In this document: piece after piece, positions 1 through 7,893 of the stretch
How the letters are laid out: each line of letters begins with the position of its first letter
Position numbering within the stretch: the stretch's first letter is position 1
Origin: Alphaproteobacteria bacterium
GTDB lineage: Bacteria; Pseudomonadota; Alphaproteobacteria; UBA3830
Assembly: GCA_025998735.1 (NCBI GenBank)
Contig: BNWJ01000020.1
Span: 1-16,858, forward strand
Direction: 5' to 3'
DNA length: 16,858 nt
Notes under the pieces: generated by a model
What the model was told of the DNA's origin: nothing
The model's input: the letters and a program-made list of their open reading frames with translations, nothing else
Database searches by the model: none
Position numbers and translations under genes: made by a program

Positions 1-1230
1 GATAGAGATAACGGACGTGACGGTAAAAAACGTGATGGTCGAGATGGTAAAAACGTAGAGGACGAGTCTTTTGATAAGAATGATAACAGACGTGACGGTA
101 AAAAACGTGATGGTCGAGATGGTAAAACCATAGATGGCGAGTCTTATGATAAGAATGATAACAGACGTGACGGTAAAAAACGTGATGGTCGAGATGGTAA
201 AACCATAGATGGCGAGTCTTATGATAAGAATGATAACAGACGTGACGGTAAAAAACGTGATGATCAAGATGATAAAGACATAGATGGCGAGTCTTTTGAT
301 AAGAACGATAATAGACGTGACGGTAAAAAACATGATGGTCGAGATGATGAAGACAAAAACATAGAGGACGAGTCTTTTGATAGAGATAACGGACGTGACG
401 GTAAAAAACGTGATGGTCGAGATGGTAAAAACGTAGAGGACGAGTCTTTTGATAAGAATGATAACAGACGTGACGGTAAAAAACGTGATGGTCGAGATGG
501 TAAAAACATAGAGGACGAGTCTTTTGATAAGAATAAGGATAACGATGGAAGCAACAAATCTAATAGAAATGGCGAAGATGATCAGAATGAAAATCCCAAC
601 GACAAAAATATGAGAGATGGTCAGTCAGATGAAGACTCCGAAAACAAGCAAGACGAAAATTCAAGAGACAAGAATTCTGGTAATAAAAAATTGAAAAACA
701 AACAATCCAGCGAAAATTCCGATGATAGTTCCGAGGATGATTCAAACGAAAACGAGAATGAATCCGATGACAATTCAGAAGAGAATACGGAAGACCAGGA
801 TTCCGATGAAGAGGACGAAGATGATTCGGAGGATGAAGAAGATGATGATGAAAATTCCGAGGATGATTCAGAGGATGAAGATGAAGAAAATCAAAAAGAT
901 GATCCAGATGGCAATGGCAAGGTTGAAAAGCAACATTCGAAAAAAAAGCAATCTGAAGATCAACATCTTTCCAAAAAAGAAAGGATTGTTAAAAAAAAAG
1001 AAAGATCATCTCAAAAAGCTGATAACGAGTCTACAAATGAAAATAATTTATCTTCAGGCGCAGCTGACTTAGGAGATAATGATTGGCAGTCGTCCCGTGA
1101 CACGACTAATTCTAAAGGATGGATTTCTGATAGAACTCAAAAAGGCTGGTCTTCTTCTGGTGGAAATGAGTGGGAAGTCAAAGAAGATGCAAAACAAAGC
1201 GACGGTTGGTTAAGGAGTTGGGAGTTTTGA
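1..1230 (+). CDS. Hydrophilic tandem-repeat protein, 5'-partial (unknown function)
   Basis: The frame is open from base 1, so the start lies outside the window; 409 codons are visible. Order of regions: seven tandem 25-residue units (about residues 6-181) rich in Asp, Arg, Lys and Gly, each built around RRDGKKRDGRDGK and a DGESYDKND-like end; an Asn/Ser/Asp/Glu-rich acidic block (about 200-300) with runs such as SEDEEDDDENSEDD; a short Lys-rich basic segment (about 310-340); and a tail with six Trp residues at near-regular spacing (DW, KGW, KGW, NEW, DGW, SW) ending SWEF. There is no transmembrane segment in the visible part. The stop overlaps the next start as TGATG, so the two products are probably made together. 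It could be the disordered C-terminal extension of a larger envelope or secretion protein, or a secreted effector or adhesin. No family is recognised. Confidence 0.8.
   Translation, partial: DRDNGRDGKKRDGRDGKNVEDESFDKNDNRRDGKKRDGRDGKTIDGESYDKNDNRRDGKKRDGRDGKTIDGESYDKNDNRRDGKKRDDQDDKDIDGESFDKNDNRRDGKKHDGRDDEDKNIEDESFDRDNGRDGKKRDGRDGKNVEDESFDKNDNRRDGKKRDGRDGKNIEDESFDKNKDNDGSNKSNRNGEDDQNENPNDKNMRDGQSDEDSENKQDENSRDKNSGNKKLKNKQSSENSDDSSEDDSNENENESDDNSEENTEDQDSDEEDEDDSEDEEDDDENSEDDSEDEDEENQKDDPDGNGKVEKQHSKKKQSEDQHLSKKERIVKKKERSSQKADNESTNENNLSSGAADLGDNDWQSSRDTTNSKGWISDRTQKGWSSSGGNEWEVKEDAKQSDGWLRSWEF
16..543 (+). repeat. Tandem array, seven copies of a 75-bp unit
   Basis: The unit starts with CGTGACGGTAAAAAACGTG and recurs at 16, 91, 166, 241, 316, 394 and 469. 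The spacing is 75 bp except for the fifth unit, which is 78 bp (one extra codon). The second and third units are identical. Bases 1-127 are identical to 379-505, an offset of 378 bp, so a block of five units has been duplicated as a whole. All lengths are multiples of three, so the reading frame is kept. The array probably continues upstream of the window. Confidence 0.97.
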
Positions 1231-1475
1231 TGACTAAATTATATAAAAAAATTATAATTATTTTGCTGACATCAATTTTTATGCATAGGCTTGCATTTGC
1301 CAATGACTCGCCTATTGATGGGAAAGAAACAATAGACGAAATAAAAACAAAGATAACGGGACTTGAAAGAGAAATAGAAGAAAAATATGCAAAAAAAATA
1401 GATTTAGATAAATTTAAGAGCAACAATGAAGAGATCATTAGACTTCTAACGGCGGAGCTGACATCCAGCAACTGA
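1230..1475 (+). CDS. Small exported coiled-coil protein (unknown function)
   Basis: 81 residues. The ATG at 1230 overlaps the stop of the repeat protein by one base (TGATG), with AAGGAG at 1212-1217 as a ribosome binding site. An in-frame extension upstream to 1170 is possible but would spoil the signal peptide. The N-terminus MTKLYKKIIIILLTS is a typical Sec signal, with likely cleavage after LAFA (about residue 24). The mature part, about 57 residues, is almost entirely charged heptad-like helix (ITGLEREIEEKYAKKIDLDK), so a short periplasmic coiled coil is likely. It would act with, or assemble, the upstream repeat protein; this is inferred from the coupling only. The family is not recognised. 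Confidence 0.65.
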   Translation: MTKLYKKIIIILLTSIFMHRLAFANDSPIDGKETIDEIKTKITGLEREIEEKYAKKIDLDKFKSNNEEIIRLLTAELTSSN

Positions 1476-1529
1476 TACTATGTTGTACGCCTATTCGTAA
1501 ACATGGTTTTTCTTCAGTGGTAACTATAC

Positions 1530-1560
1530 AAAAAAAGCCGAGGCAATGTAAATTACCTCG
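1530..1560 (-). terminator. Intrinsic terminator of the beta-barrel protein gene
   Basis: Read on the minus strand: an 8-bp stem CGAGGTAA / TTGCCTCG (one G-T pair) with a six-base loop, followed by GC and seven Ts. It lies 28 bp past the stop codon at 1588. On the plus strand there is no T-run, so it serves the minus-strand gene. Confidence 0.85.
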
Positions 1561-1587
1561 ACTGGCTCGCCTAAATTCTTCAGATGT

Positions 1588-2397
1588 TTACAGCTTTACA
1601 TTATAACAAACAAGTGCACGGATGTTAATAGCTTCTTTCTGTGTTAGCTTACCGCTATCACCATCTATGAACCCATCGCCGTTATCACCACTGTACTCGT
1701 TGCTGTTTGTTTTATTCTTGCCAAACCGATATTCAACCTCCAAACGCCCACTCAACCTCTTTGTAAATGCTCTTTCTATACCCAAAGCGACAATCGGCTG
1801 ATAGGAGGATAAGCTAGTAGTTGATTCCTGAATTTTTTTTCCATAAGTATCATCAGAAGTATCATCAGAAGTATCATCAGAAGAAGTTTCAAGATAATTC
1901 CAAGAAGATTTCACATAGGAAACACCAGCCTTAAAAAATGTCAGAATTCCACTATCGCAATCATAGTGTCCCAATCTCAAAGCCAAAGATGGTGACAAAC
2001 CATTACGCCTAACAGATTCACTATAATATCTGGAAAAAGACGTATCGGCATTATCTAAGGAGGCCTGATCTGGTTCTTTATAAGTCGCGTTTCTTTTAAA
2101 ATCAAGTCCAGCTTCAAGTGCCAAATATATTGATGTTGCCGACAACTTCTTCCCATACCCCAGAATAATGCTTCCACCTAAGCGCATGGATGTACGATTA
2201 AGTTGCTCATCTACTCTTCCGTCTTGATATATGTATGCGGTCTTCTCCCCAGAATCTTCAAAACAAAAACCACCACCGAAATAGAGCCCGTTATGGCACA
2301 CCAATTCTTCTTCTGCTGCTGCTTCAGTCGCCGATTCCTCAGCCGAAACGCAGGAAACCACTCCTAGCACGGCCGCCAATATAATTACCTTTTTCAT
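1588..2397 (-). CDS. Outer-membrane beta-barrel-like surface protein
   Basis: 269 residues from the ATG at 2397, chosen because GGGGAT precedes it and a clean signal peptide follows (MKKVIILAAVLGVVSC). A longer in-frame start at 2457 would put about 20 non-signal residues in front. Signal peptidase I could cut after VSA. VVSC also fits a lipobox, so a lipoprotein is possible. The mature protein has alternating hydrophobic and polar stretches with aromatic residues and Gly (LYFGGGFCF, MRLGGSIILGYGKKL, LEVEYRFGKN) and ends RALVCYNVKL. This is typical of a small porin-like or OmpA/Surf-Ag-type barrel, though the last residue is Leu rather than the usual Phe. A SDDT repeat lies in a probable surface loop. 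It is a single-gene unit with its own terminator. The exact family is not identified. Confidence 0.7.
   Translation of the reverse strand: MKKVIILAAVLGVVSCVSAEESATEAAAEEELVCHNGLYFGGGFCFEDSGEKTAYIYQDGRVDEQLNRTSMRLGGSIILGYGKKLSATSIYLALEAGLDFKRNATYKEPDQASLDNADTSFSRYYSESVRRNGLSPSLALRLGHYDCDSGILTFFKAGVSYVKSSWNYLETSSDDTSDDTSDDTYGKKIQESTTSLSSYQPIVALGIERAFTKRLSGRLEVEYRFGKNKTNSNEYSGDNGDGFIDGDSGKLTQKEAINIRALVCYNVKL
1849..1884 (-). repeat. 12-bp in-frame microsatellite (three copies) in the barrel gene
   Basis: Plus-strand unit ATCATCAGAAGT at 1849, 1861 and 1873; the last copy differs at its final base. It encodes TSDD three times in a row. The change in length per unit is four residues, so slippage would not break the frame. 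Confidence 0.9.
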
Positions 2398-2614
2398 TTT
2401 CAATCCCCACAAACAAAAACACTGTTTAAGATTAAAGCGATTTAAGCGAAAATACAAACTATGTTTATTGTATATTTGTTACACATTGCCTTTATGTTGC
2501 ACAAAAACAACAGAATAACGGAGCAATGTTAACTTCTTGCTATCCCATTGAGCTGCTGAAGTTTGAGCTTTATCGCATGGTTCTGAATCATGTATACCAG
2601 CCGGTCGCAACTTA

Positions 2615-3643
2615 TCATTGATATGACTGAGCACTTTTGTTTAGGCGATCGTTTATGGGAATTCCCATTCCAACATATGGGATTGACATGACGCATATGC
2701 GCTTTGCGTCAGTTTTATCGAGTTCGCGAATCATAGCGAACAAATTGCCGGCCGCTTCTCCAAGATCTCCGTTTCTGCTCAGATTGAGAACATGTAAGCA
2801 TTCGTTGGAAAATGGTGTTCCGAAAGCCAATAATGCATCTGATTTCTCGGCAGAAGTGCAATTCAATACAATTTCTTTGCTTGTGGTGTAATGTTTTAAC
2901 CGCGTCGACGGCGTTTCATGACGGTTTTTATCAAAAAACAATCCGCATTTTTCCGAAACTTCCTCTTCTGCAATGGCTCCCAATCTAAGAATCTTTGGCT
3001 TATCACTGCCGAGATCAACTATTGTCGATTCAATTCCAATGGGACATTGTCCACCATCAATCACCAGCATGATGCTGGACCAGTTTACTGCTTCGCTACC
3101 TGTTGTTGGGGATGCCGACTGTGCTTGCAACGCTGCTGTTGCCTTAGCAAGAGAAAGCGGATCCAATGTCACGTTGGCTGCGGATGTGGGACTGATCTTT
3201 CCAGATTGATTTGCGCTTGGGGCGGCAAGAGGAAATGGGAGACGTGCCAGCAGCTCTTGTGCCACCGGATGTGCTGGAATTCTTATGCCGACGGTTTCCA
3301 GTCCTGCAGAACATAGCCATGACAATCTTGAGTTTGGTCTACGCTTTAGCAGCATAGTAATTGGACCAGGCAGAAAATGTTTTGATATAAGTAACGCTTC
3401 TTTGGTAACAAAAACATCTTCCGATGCCTGCTCCAGAGATCCATAGCACACACTCAGCGGATTAAATTCCGGCCGATGTTTGTATAAAAATATTTTTGCG
3501 ATGGAGGCATCGTCATAGGCGTTCCCCCCCAATCCATACACGGTTTCCGTTGGAAATGCCACCAGATTGCCATGGATAAGCTCATTTACCGCAAGATCGA
3601 GATTCTCAGATGTTGGCTGTATTATATTGTATAACAAAGTCAT
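2615..3643 (-). CDS. tsaC: L-threonylcarbamoyladenylate synthase, Sua5/YrdC/YwlC family
   Basis: 342 residues from the ATG at 3643. A TTG at 3706 is in frame but would add 21 residues foreign to the family. It makes threonylcarbamoyl-AMP from Thr, bicarbonate and ATP, the first step of t6A37 formation on ANN-reading tRNAs, in the cytoplasm. Seen: the YrdC domain (about 10-220) with FPTETVYGLGG, KHRPEFNPLSV (the KxRPxxxPL substrate motif), PGPITMLL, PSANQSGKISPT and ESTIVDLG. A linker and Sua5-type C-terminal domain follow (about 240-342), starting at RHETPSTRLKHYTT, the conserved PGxxxxHY-like linker here lacking PG. The length matches two-domain Sua5 rather than short TsaC. No strong ribosome binding site precedes the ATG. 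It lies downstream of pnp on the same strand and may be the last gene of that operon. Confidence 0.9.
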   Translation of the reverse strand: MTLLYNIIQPTSENLDLAVNELIHGNLVAFPTETVYGLGGNAYDDASIAKIFLYKHRPEFNPLSVCYGSLEQASEDVFVTKEALLISKHFLPGPITMLLKRRPNSRLSWLCSAGLETVGIRIPAHPVAQELLARLPFPLAAPSANQSGKISPTSAANVTLDPLSLAKATAALQAQSASPTTGSEAVNWSSIMLVIDGGQCPIGIESTIVDLGSDKPKILRLGAIAEEEVSEKCGLFFDKNRHETPSTRLKHYTTSKEIVLNCTSAEKSDALLAFGTPFSNECLHVLNLSRNGDLGEAAGNLFAMIRELDKTDAKRICVMSIPYVGMGIPINDRLNKSAQSYQ

Positions 3644-3715
3644 TTTAGGATCGTTTTCGTAAAGGTTCAATACATATGTCTCATGTCTTAATCCCGCACA
3701 ATTCAAGACTACTTT

Positions 3716-3838
3716 TTACATGGTTCGCAAAAAATCCTCGTTTTTTAGGTCGCCACTTGATGCGCCGCGCTGCTGAATGGGCCGTTTGATAAGTCCGCTT
3801 GGACAGTCCTTACCGGAGGGCCCACCTTTCATCTTCAT
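3716..3838 (-). CDS. Candidate 40-aa protein with a conserved NEDFLR tail
   Basis: ATG at 3838 with GAAGG eight bases upstream; 40 codons; stop TAA at 3716. The protein begins MKMKGGPSGKDCPSG and ends KNEDFLRTM. It sits 44 bp after pnp and 72 bp before the tsaC ATG, on the same strand. Its 3' half recurs on the other strand at 16644-16709 in the same frame (PIQQRSAS...NEDFLRIM, same stop), with synonymous differences in Gln, Arg and Leu codons. Conservation continues about 15 bp past the stop, so a non-coding repeat remains possible. There is no recognised family. Confidence 0.4.
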   Translation of the reverse strand: MKMKGGPSGKDCPSGLIKRPIQQRGASSGDLKNEDFLRTM

Positions 3839-3882
3839 CGTACCTTCTCTTGGCGCACCACAAAACAAATTATGGTCTCTGA

Positions 3883-5955
3883 CTAATCGATTTCTCTTAT
3901 TCTCATGGTGAGTTTGACACGCCCCTTATTGTCGTATCCCAGGAATTGGACCTCTATTTCGTCATCTTCGTTTACGACATCTGTTACCCGCTCGACTCTT
4001 TTGTCGGCCATTTCGCTTACGTGAACAAGGCCTTCTTTTGCGCCGAAGAAACGAACAAATGCCCCAAAGTCCATTACTTTAATGACTTTTGCCTTATATA
4101 TGGCCCCATATTCCGGATCCAAAGCTATTCCGCGAATCATATCCAGCGCGCATTCCGTTGCAGCTGAATTGTTTGCGGCCACTGTGACATTGCCGTCGTC
4201 GTCTATGTCGATTTTCGCTCCGCTGCGTTCGATAATCTCCCGAATGACTTTTCCGCCGCTTCCAATGACTTCGCGAATCTTATCTTTTGGGATGACGATC
4301 GTCGTCATTTTAGGTGCATTTTCGTTCAACTCAGACCGCGATTCGGACAACGCCTTCGACATTTCCTTTAATATGTGCAGACGTCCAACTTTGGCTTGTC
4401 TTATGGCTTTTTCCATAATTGCAAAGCTGATGCCTGTTACTTTTATGTCCATTTGCAGTGCCGTAATACCACGCTCAGTGCCGGCGACTTTGAAGTCCAT
4501 ATCTCCCAGATGATCTTCCTCACCCATGATATCGCTGAGAACAACATAATCGTCATCATCTCCGACAATCAACCCCATTGCTATACCGGCCACAGGGCTT
4601 TTCAGTGGAACTCCAGCGTCCATGAGTGCCAGCGACGCTCCGCATACGGAAGCCATCGATGACGAACCATTACAGGACAGAACTTCGGACACAACACGGA
4701 GTGAGTATGGAAATTCCTCTTTGGATGGCAAAACGGCGTTCACTGCCCTCCAGGCAAGACGTCCGTGACCTATTTCTCGGCGCCCCGGACTGCCCAATCG
4801 GCCGATTTCGCCAACAGAGAACGGAGGGAAATTGTAATGAAGCAAAAAGCGTTCCTTGTATTCACCGCCCAACGCGTCGATTATCTGCTCATCCTGCGAT
4901 GTTCCCAGCGTCGCGATGGCAAGTGCCTGCGTTTCACCTCGTGTAAACAGCGCGGAGCCGTGCACCATCGGCAATACTGAAACATCAACGGATATCTTTC
5001 GTATGTCGTGAGCCGTTCGACCGTCGATGCGCTTCCCAGTAGCAAACAAGCTCTTCCGCACATAATTTGAGCACACATCGTGGAATATGCCGTTCAGCAA
5101 TTTCTTATCGATTTCTTCTTTTTCTGCAAAGTGCTCAACAATGGAATTCAACACCTGTGACAGCGCTTCATTCCGATCGTGCTTGCATTTTCCTCTATAG
5201 GCTTCTTCTATCTTATCAGTGAATCTCTCAGAGATTTCCTTGGTAAGTTCTGCGTGATCGTCGCCCTGCTCCACAACTTCCCACGGATCCTTTGCGCATT
5301 CTTCGGCAAGATCGAATATCATATCGATCACCGGCTGGAACGATGCATGTCCGAATTTCAGAGCATTTAGCATCTCATCTTCCGACAGTTCTTTCGCGCC
5401 GGATTCCACCATCAGCACACCGTCTCGGGTTCCGGCTATGACCAGATCCAAATCGGAAGCACAGAACGGATTCAATGTGAACTCGCCGTTCTTAAATCCA
5501 ATTCTGGATGCAGCAATTGGCCCCATAAACGGAATGCCAGAAATCGTAAGCGCCGCAGAAGCTCCTATAATGGAAACTATGTCCGGATCATTCTGGCCGT
5601 CATAACTGAGGACGGTGCAAATCACCTGCGTTTCATTTCTGAAATTTGGATGAAAAAGTGGACGAATCGGACGATCAATTAACCGCGAAACCAGAGTTTC
5701 TTTTTCGGATGGACGCCCTTCCCTTTTTATAAAACCACCGGGAATTTTTCCAGCAGAATATGCTTTCTCAACGTAATTCACTGTAAGAGGGAAAAAGTCT
5801 GTCTCAGAAGACGGCTCTTTATTGGCGACGACGGTACATAACACCGTCGTATTGCCGTACTTAACCATAACAGCTCCAGTAGCCTGATGCGCCAAACGCC
5901 CCGTCTCAACGGAAAGCGACCTGCCTCCCCATGTAATTTCTTTTCTAAATATCAT
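3883..5955 (-). CDS. pnp: Polyribonucleotide nucleotidyltransferase (PNPase)
   Basis: 690 residues, close to the usual 700. It is a 3'-5' phosphorolytic exoribonuclease and RNA-tailing trimer in RNA turnover, usually scaffolded by RNase E. Domains in order: RNase PH 1 (about 10-150; [28 protein letters not shown]), an all-helical linker (about 240-310), catalytic RNase PH 2 (about 320-545; [38 protein letters not shown] with the catalytic Asp residues), KH (about 550-610; [13 protein letters not shown]) and S1 (about 618-688; [21 protein letters not shown]). The start ATG at 5955 is preceded by AGGGA at good spacing. It follows the lipoprotein and rpsO genes on the same strand. The rpsO-pnp neighbourhood is classic, but here a lipoprotein gene separates the two. 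Confidence 0.98.
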   Translation of the reverse strand: MIFRKEITWGGRSLSVETGRLAHQATGAVMVKYGNTTVLCTVVANKEPSSETDFFPLTVNYVEKAYSAGKIPGGFIKREGRPSEKETLVSRLIDRPIRPLFHPNFRNETQVICTVLSYDGQNDPDIVSIIGASAALTISGIPFMGPIAASRIGFKNGEFTLNPFCASDLDLVIAGTRDGVLMVESGAKELSEDEMLNALKFGHASFQPVIDMIFDLAEECAKDPWEVVEQGDDHAELTKEISERFTDKIEEAYRGKCKHDRNEALSQVLNSIVEHFAEKEEIDKKLLNGIFHDVCSNYVRKSLFATGKRIDGRTAHDIRKISVDVSVLPMVHGSALFTRGETQALAIATLGTSQDEQIIDALGGEYKERFLLHYNFPPFSVGEIGRLGSPGRREIGHGRLAWRAVNAVLPSKEEFPYSLRVVSEVLSCNGSSSMASVCGASLALMDAGVPLKSPVAGIAMGLIVGDDDDYVVLSDIMGEEDHLGDMDFKVAGTERGITALQMDIKVTGISFAIMEKAIRQAKVGRLHILKEMSKALSESRSELNENAPKMTTIVIPKDKIREVIGSGGKVIREIIERSGAKIDIDDDGNVTVAANNSAATECALDMIRGIALDPEYGAIYKAKVIKVMDFGAFVRFFGAKEGLVHVSEMADKRVERVTDVVNEDDEIEVQFLGYDNKGRVKLTMRIREID

Positions 5956-6018
5956 TCACTTTTTTCCCTAAAATATTATTTTGAACCATCAATTATTGCG
6001 AACTTATTCGCCATTCTC

Positions 6019-6411
6019 TCATTTTGTTGCGCCATTATAAATCTCCATATTTTCTATATCATCTCCATGCGAATATGTAACCTTGGCTATAATATATCCT
6101 CGGTTATTATCAATGGAATTTTCTATGGGAGTTCCAGCGACTTCCCATATCCCTAATGTAGCAACATCCAACACCCCATGTCCTACGGCTCTCATGTAGT
6201 TAGACTCTGATTTGCGAGCTACTGCACGATAAACCTCAACTCTTTTCCCATTTATCTCTTCGGTTTTTATCAATTGCATTCCATGAAACAAAAGACAATA
6301 TTTTGTCTTACATTGTTCAATATCAAAAATCGAGACACCATCATTAGAAGATGCTTTGTAAACAGAACACGACGTTAAAGATAACGCGACCAATACAAAA
6401 AATCCCCTCAT
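6019..6411 (-). CDS. Small conserved-looking lipoprotein inserted between rpsO and pnp
   Basis: 130 residues. The N-terminus MRGFFVLVALSLTSC is a lipoprotein signal with lipobox LTSC, so the mature chain would start at Cys15 and be anchored in a membrane. The rest is a small soluble domain with a distinctive segment GHGVLDVATLGIWEVAGTPI (about 77-96). I know similar segments from uncharacterised bacterial lipoproteins but cannot name a family. The ATG lies four bases after the rpsO stop, with only a weak ribosome binding site (TAAGAAA), so translation is probably coupled to rpsO. It lies in the truB-rpsO-pnp operon, an odd place for an envelope protein. Confidence 0.8.
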   Translation of the reverse strand: MRGFFVLVALSLTSCSVYKASSNDGVSIFDIEQCKTKYCLLFHGMQLIKTEEINGKRVEVYRAVARKSESNYMRAVGHGVLDVATLGIWEVAGTPIENSIDNNRGYIIAKVTYSHGDDIENMEIYNGATK

Positions 6412-6415
6412 TTTC

Positions 6416-6679
6416 TTAGCGCCTTAATCCAAGTGTTTTAATCAGACTGGCATACCTTTCGCCATTGATTTTCTTCAGATAATCCAGCAACTTTCTTCTT
6501 CTGCTTACCATAGCCAGAAGACCACGTCTCGAATGAAAATCCTTTGTGTGGACATTCATGTGTTCGCCAACGCTATTGATTCTAGCAGTTAACACAGCCA
6601 CCTGCACTTCCGGAGACCCCGTATCCCCTTCATGTGTGGCGAATTTATTTATAATCTCTTGTTTGTTTTCAATCGACAT
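6416..6679 (-). CDS. rpsO: 30S ribosomal protein S15
   Basis: 87 residues from the ATG at 6679, which follows TTGGAGAT. A TTG four codons earlier falls inside that ribosome binding site and is rejected. S15 binds 16S rRNA helices 20-22 early in platform assembly. Seen: [18 protein letters not shown], [18 protein letters not shown] in the form [20 protein letters not shown], and [10 protein letters not shown], ending LGLRR as the family does. Family length is 88-89. It lies 17 bp after the truB stop; the pair truB-rpsO is conserved in proteobacteria. Confidence 0.98.
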   Translation of the reverse strand: MSIENKQEIINKFATHEGDTGSPEVQVAVLTARINSVGEHMNVHTKDFHSRRGLLAMVSRRRKLLDYLKKINGERYASLIKTLGLRR

Positions 6680-6696
6680 CTTTATCTCCAATTAAT

Positions 6697-7653
6697 TTAA
6701 TAAACACACATTCTAACAGCTTTCAACAAACCGTCGCCAGAAACGAACCCAATTCCCCTGAAGCCACCATCGCAACTGTCGCAAATGCGGACATTCGACG
6801 AAGGATATTTCAGCGGCACAGGCAATCCATTCTGAACCTTCTTCACAAGATTACCATCCAAATACAAGGCCGGGATGTCGTCCAGCGGACTTTCAATTGG
6901 AGTGAGCAATCCCACAAGCGATGTAGTATCCTCTATTTTTAACAAATTTTCCAGAGGGATTGCGTGCTTTAGCGAAAAAAAACCAGATTTAGTTCTGCGC
7001 AGCTCATTTACATAGCACAGAGCCCCAACTTTTGCCGCAATGTCTCGGGCAAGACTGCGGACATACGTTCCCTTAGAGCAAACAAGCTTGAAGGTGGCCA
7101 CATTTTCTGCTTCGTTACCTCTTGAAAGGTCTACGTGATGCGCCTGCAATGCTGAAACAGACTCTTCAGGAGTAAACGCCCGTGCTGCAAGCACCAAGGA
7201 GAAGACGTGGATCTTTCGTGGAGATAATTCGACCTGCTCGCCGTCTCGAACGCGATCGCAAGCTCTTCGGCCTGATATTTTTATGGCGGAAAAAACCGGA
7301 GGCATCTGCATTTGCTCACCAATAAAATCTTTGAGAACGCTTTCTATCTCATCCATTGTGGGAATTTTGGTGGATTCTTCCGTTACTTGTCCGTCCTTAT
7401 CGAGCGTATCGGTTGTTTTTCCAAAGACGACCGTGAATTCATATTCTTTCAGACCATCTTCCAAAAAATGTATGAACTTCCGCGCTTCTCCAACGGCAAT
7501 TGGCAATACGCCAGTGGCAAAAGGATCCAACGTTCCTATGTATCCGGTTTTACAGCCCAATATTTTTCTCACTTTTATCATGGCGGCATTTGATGACGTA
7601 CCTGCTGGTTTATCCAAACATAACCACCCGTTCATTTTCGCTATGTCTTGCAT
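6697..7653 (-). CDS. truB: tRNA pseudouridine(55) synthase TruB
   Basis: 318 residues from the ATG at 7653, preceded by GGGGAGA. The frame is open a further 57 codons upstream, but that part has no TruB similarity. It makes pseudouridine 55 in the T-loop of tRNAs. Seen: GWLCLDKPAGTSSN near the N-terminus, GYIGTLDPFATGVLPIAVGE with the catalytic Asp at about residue 43, the KEYEF substrate Tyr, MPPVFSAIKISGRRAC, and CSKGTYVRSLARDIA. A PUA-like tail follows, ending RGIGFVSGDGLLKAVRM. It is the first gene of the truB-rpsO-lipoprotein-pnp run. Confidence 0.97.
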   Translation of the reverse strand: MQDIAKMNGWLCLDKPAGTSSNAAMIKVRKILGCKTGYIGTLDPFATGVLPIAVGEARKFIHFLEDGLKEYEFTVVFGKTTDTLDKDGQVTEESTKIPTMDEIESVLKDFIGEQMQMPPVFSAIKISGRRACDRVRDGEQVELSPRKIHVFSLVLAARAFTPEESVSALQAHHVDLSRGNEAENVATFKLVCSKGTYVRSLARDIAAKVGALCYVNELRRTKSGFFSLKHAIPLENLLKIEDTTSLVGLLTPIESPLDDIPALYLDGNLVKKVQNGLPVPLKYPSSNVRICDSCDGGFRGIGFVSGDGLLKAVRMCVY

Positions 7654-7826
7654 TTTGTCTCCCCAAATTCGCTTACTAAAGCAGTTTCGTTTGCTAATGC
7701 CTTTTATAACAAGCACATTGTTCCAGAATGCTATTACTGTTTTCGCGAGAAATACATCCCTACAATTACGAAATAGAGGGAATGTTTGAGGTGATAGCGT
7801 TGGCATGAGTTGATTTTTTATCAAGT

Positions 7827-7866
7827 CATTGGAATTTTAGCAAACAAGTTCGCTAAAATTCCAATG
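7827..7866. repeat. Perfect 15-bp inverted repeat with 10-bp loop
   Basis: CATTGGAATTTTAGC at 7827-7841 and its exact reverse complement at 7852-7866. There is no T-run on either side, so it is not a standard terminator. It lies 174 bp upstream of the truB start and could be an operator or an RNA stem-loop in the truB leader. Confidence 0.9.
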
Positions 7867-7893
7867 GGCTCTCAACAAAACCAACCAATGTCC

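Noticed and set aside
1..543. Possible CRISPR array
   Set aside because: The 75-bp units are directly adjacent, in frame, with no unique spacers; this is a protein-coding tandem repeat.
264..557. Antisense open frame with Ser/Pro/Arg repeats
   Set aside because: It mirrors the 75-bp coding repeat; unit lengths divisible by three keep the antisense frame open. It has no ribosome binding site or family signal.
2521..2614. tRNA-like region near GGTTCTGAATC
   Set aside because: No acceptor stem or T-arm could be formed; no tRNA gene was found in any intergenic gap.
2529..2618. 29-aa minus-strand ORF (MISCDRLVYMIQNHA...) overlapping the tsaC stop as ATGA
   Set aside because: The overlap is suggestive of coupling, but it is very short, lacks recognised similarity, and the plus strand is equally open here (31 codons from 2526).
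2690..2712. TGACGCA/TGCGTCA dyad
   Set aside because: It lies inside the tsaC coding region and looks like a chance result of codon choice.
7654..7824. 57-residue N-terminal extension of TruB
   Set aside because: The ATG at 7653 has a strong ribosome binding site and the TruB fold begins right there; the extension has no family similarity.
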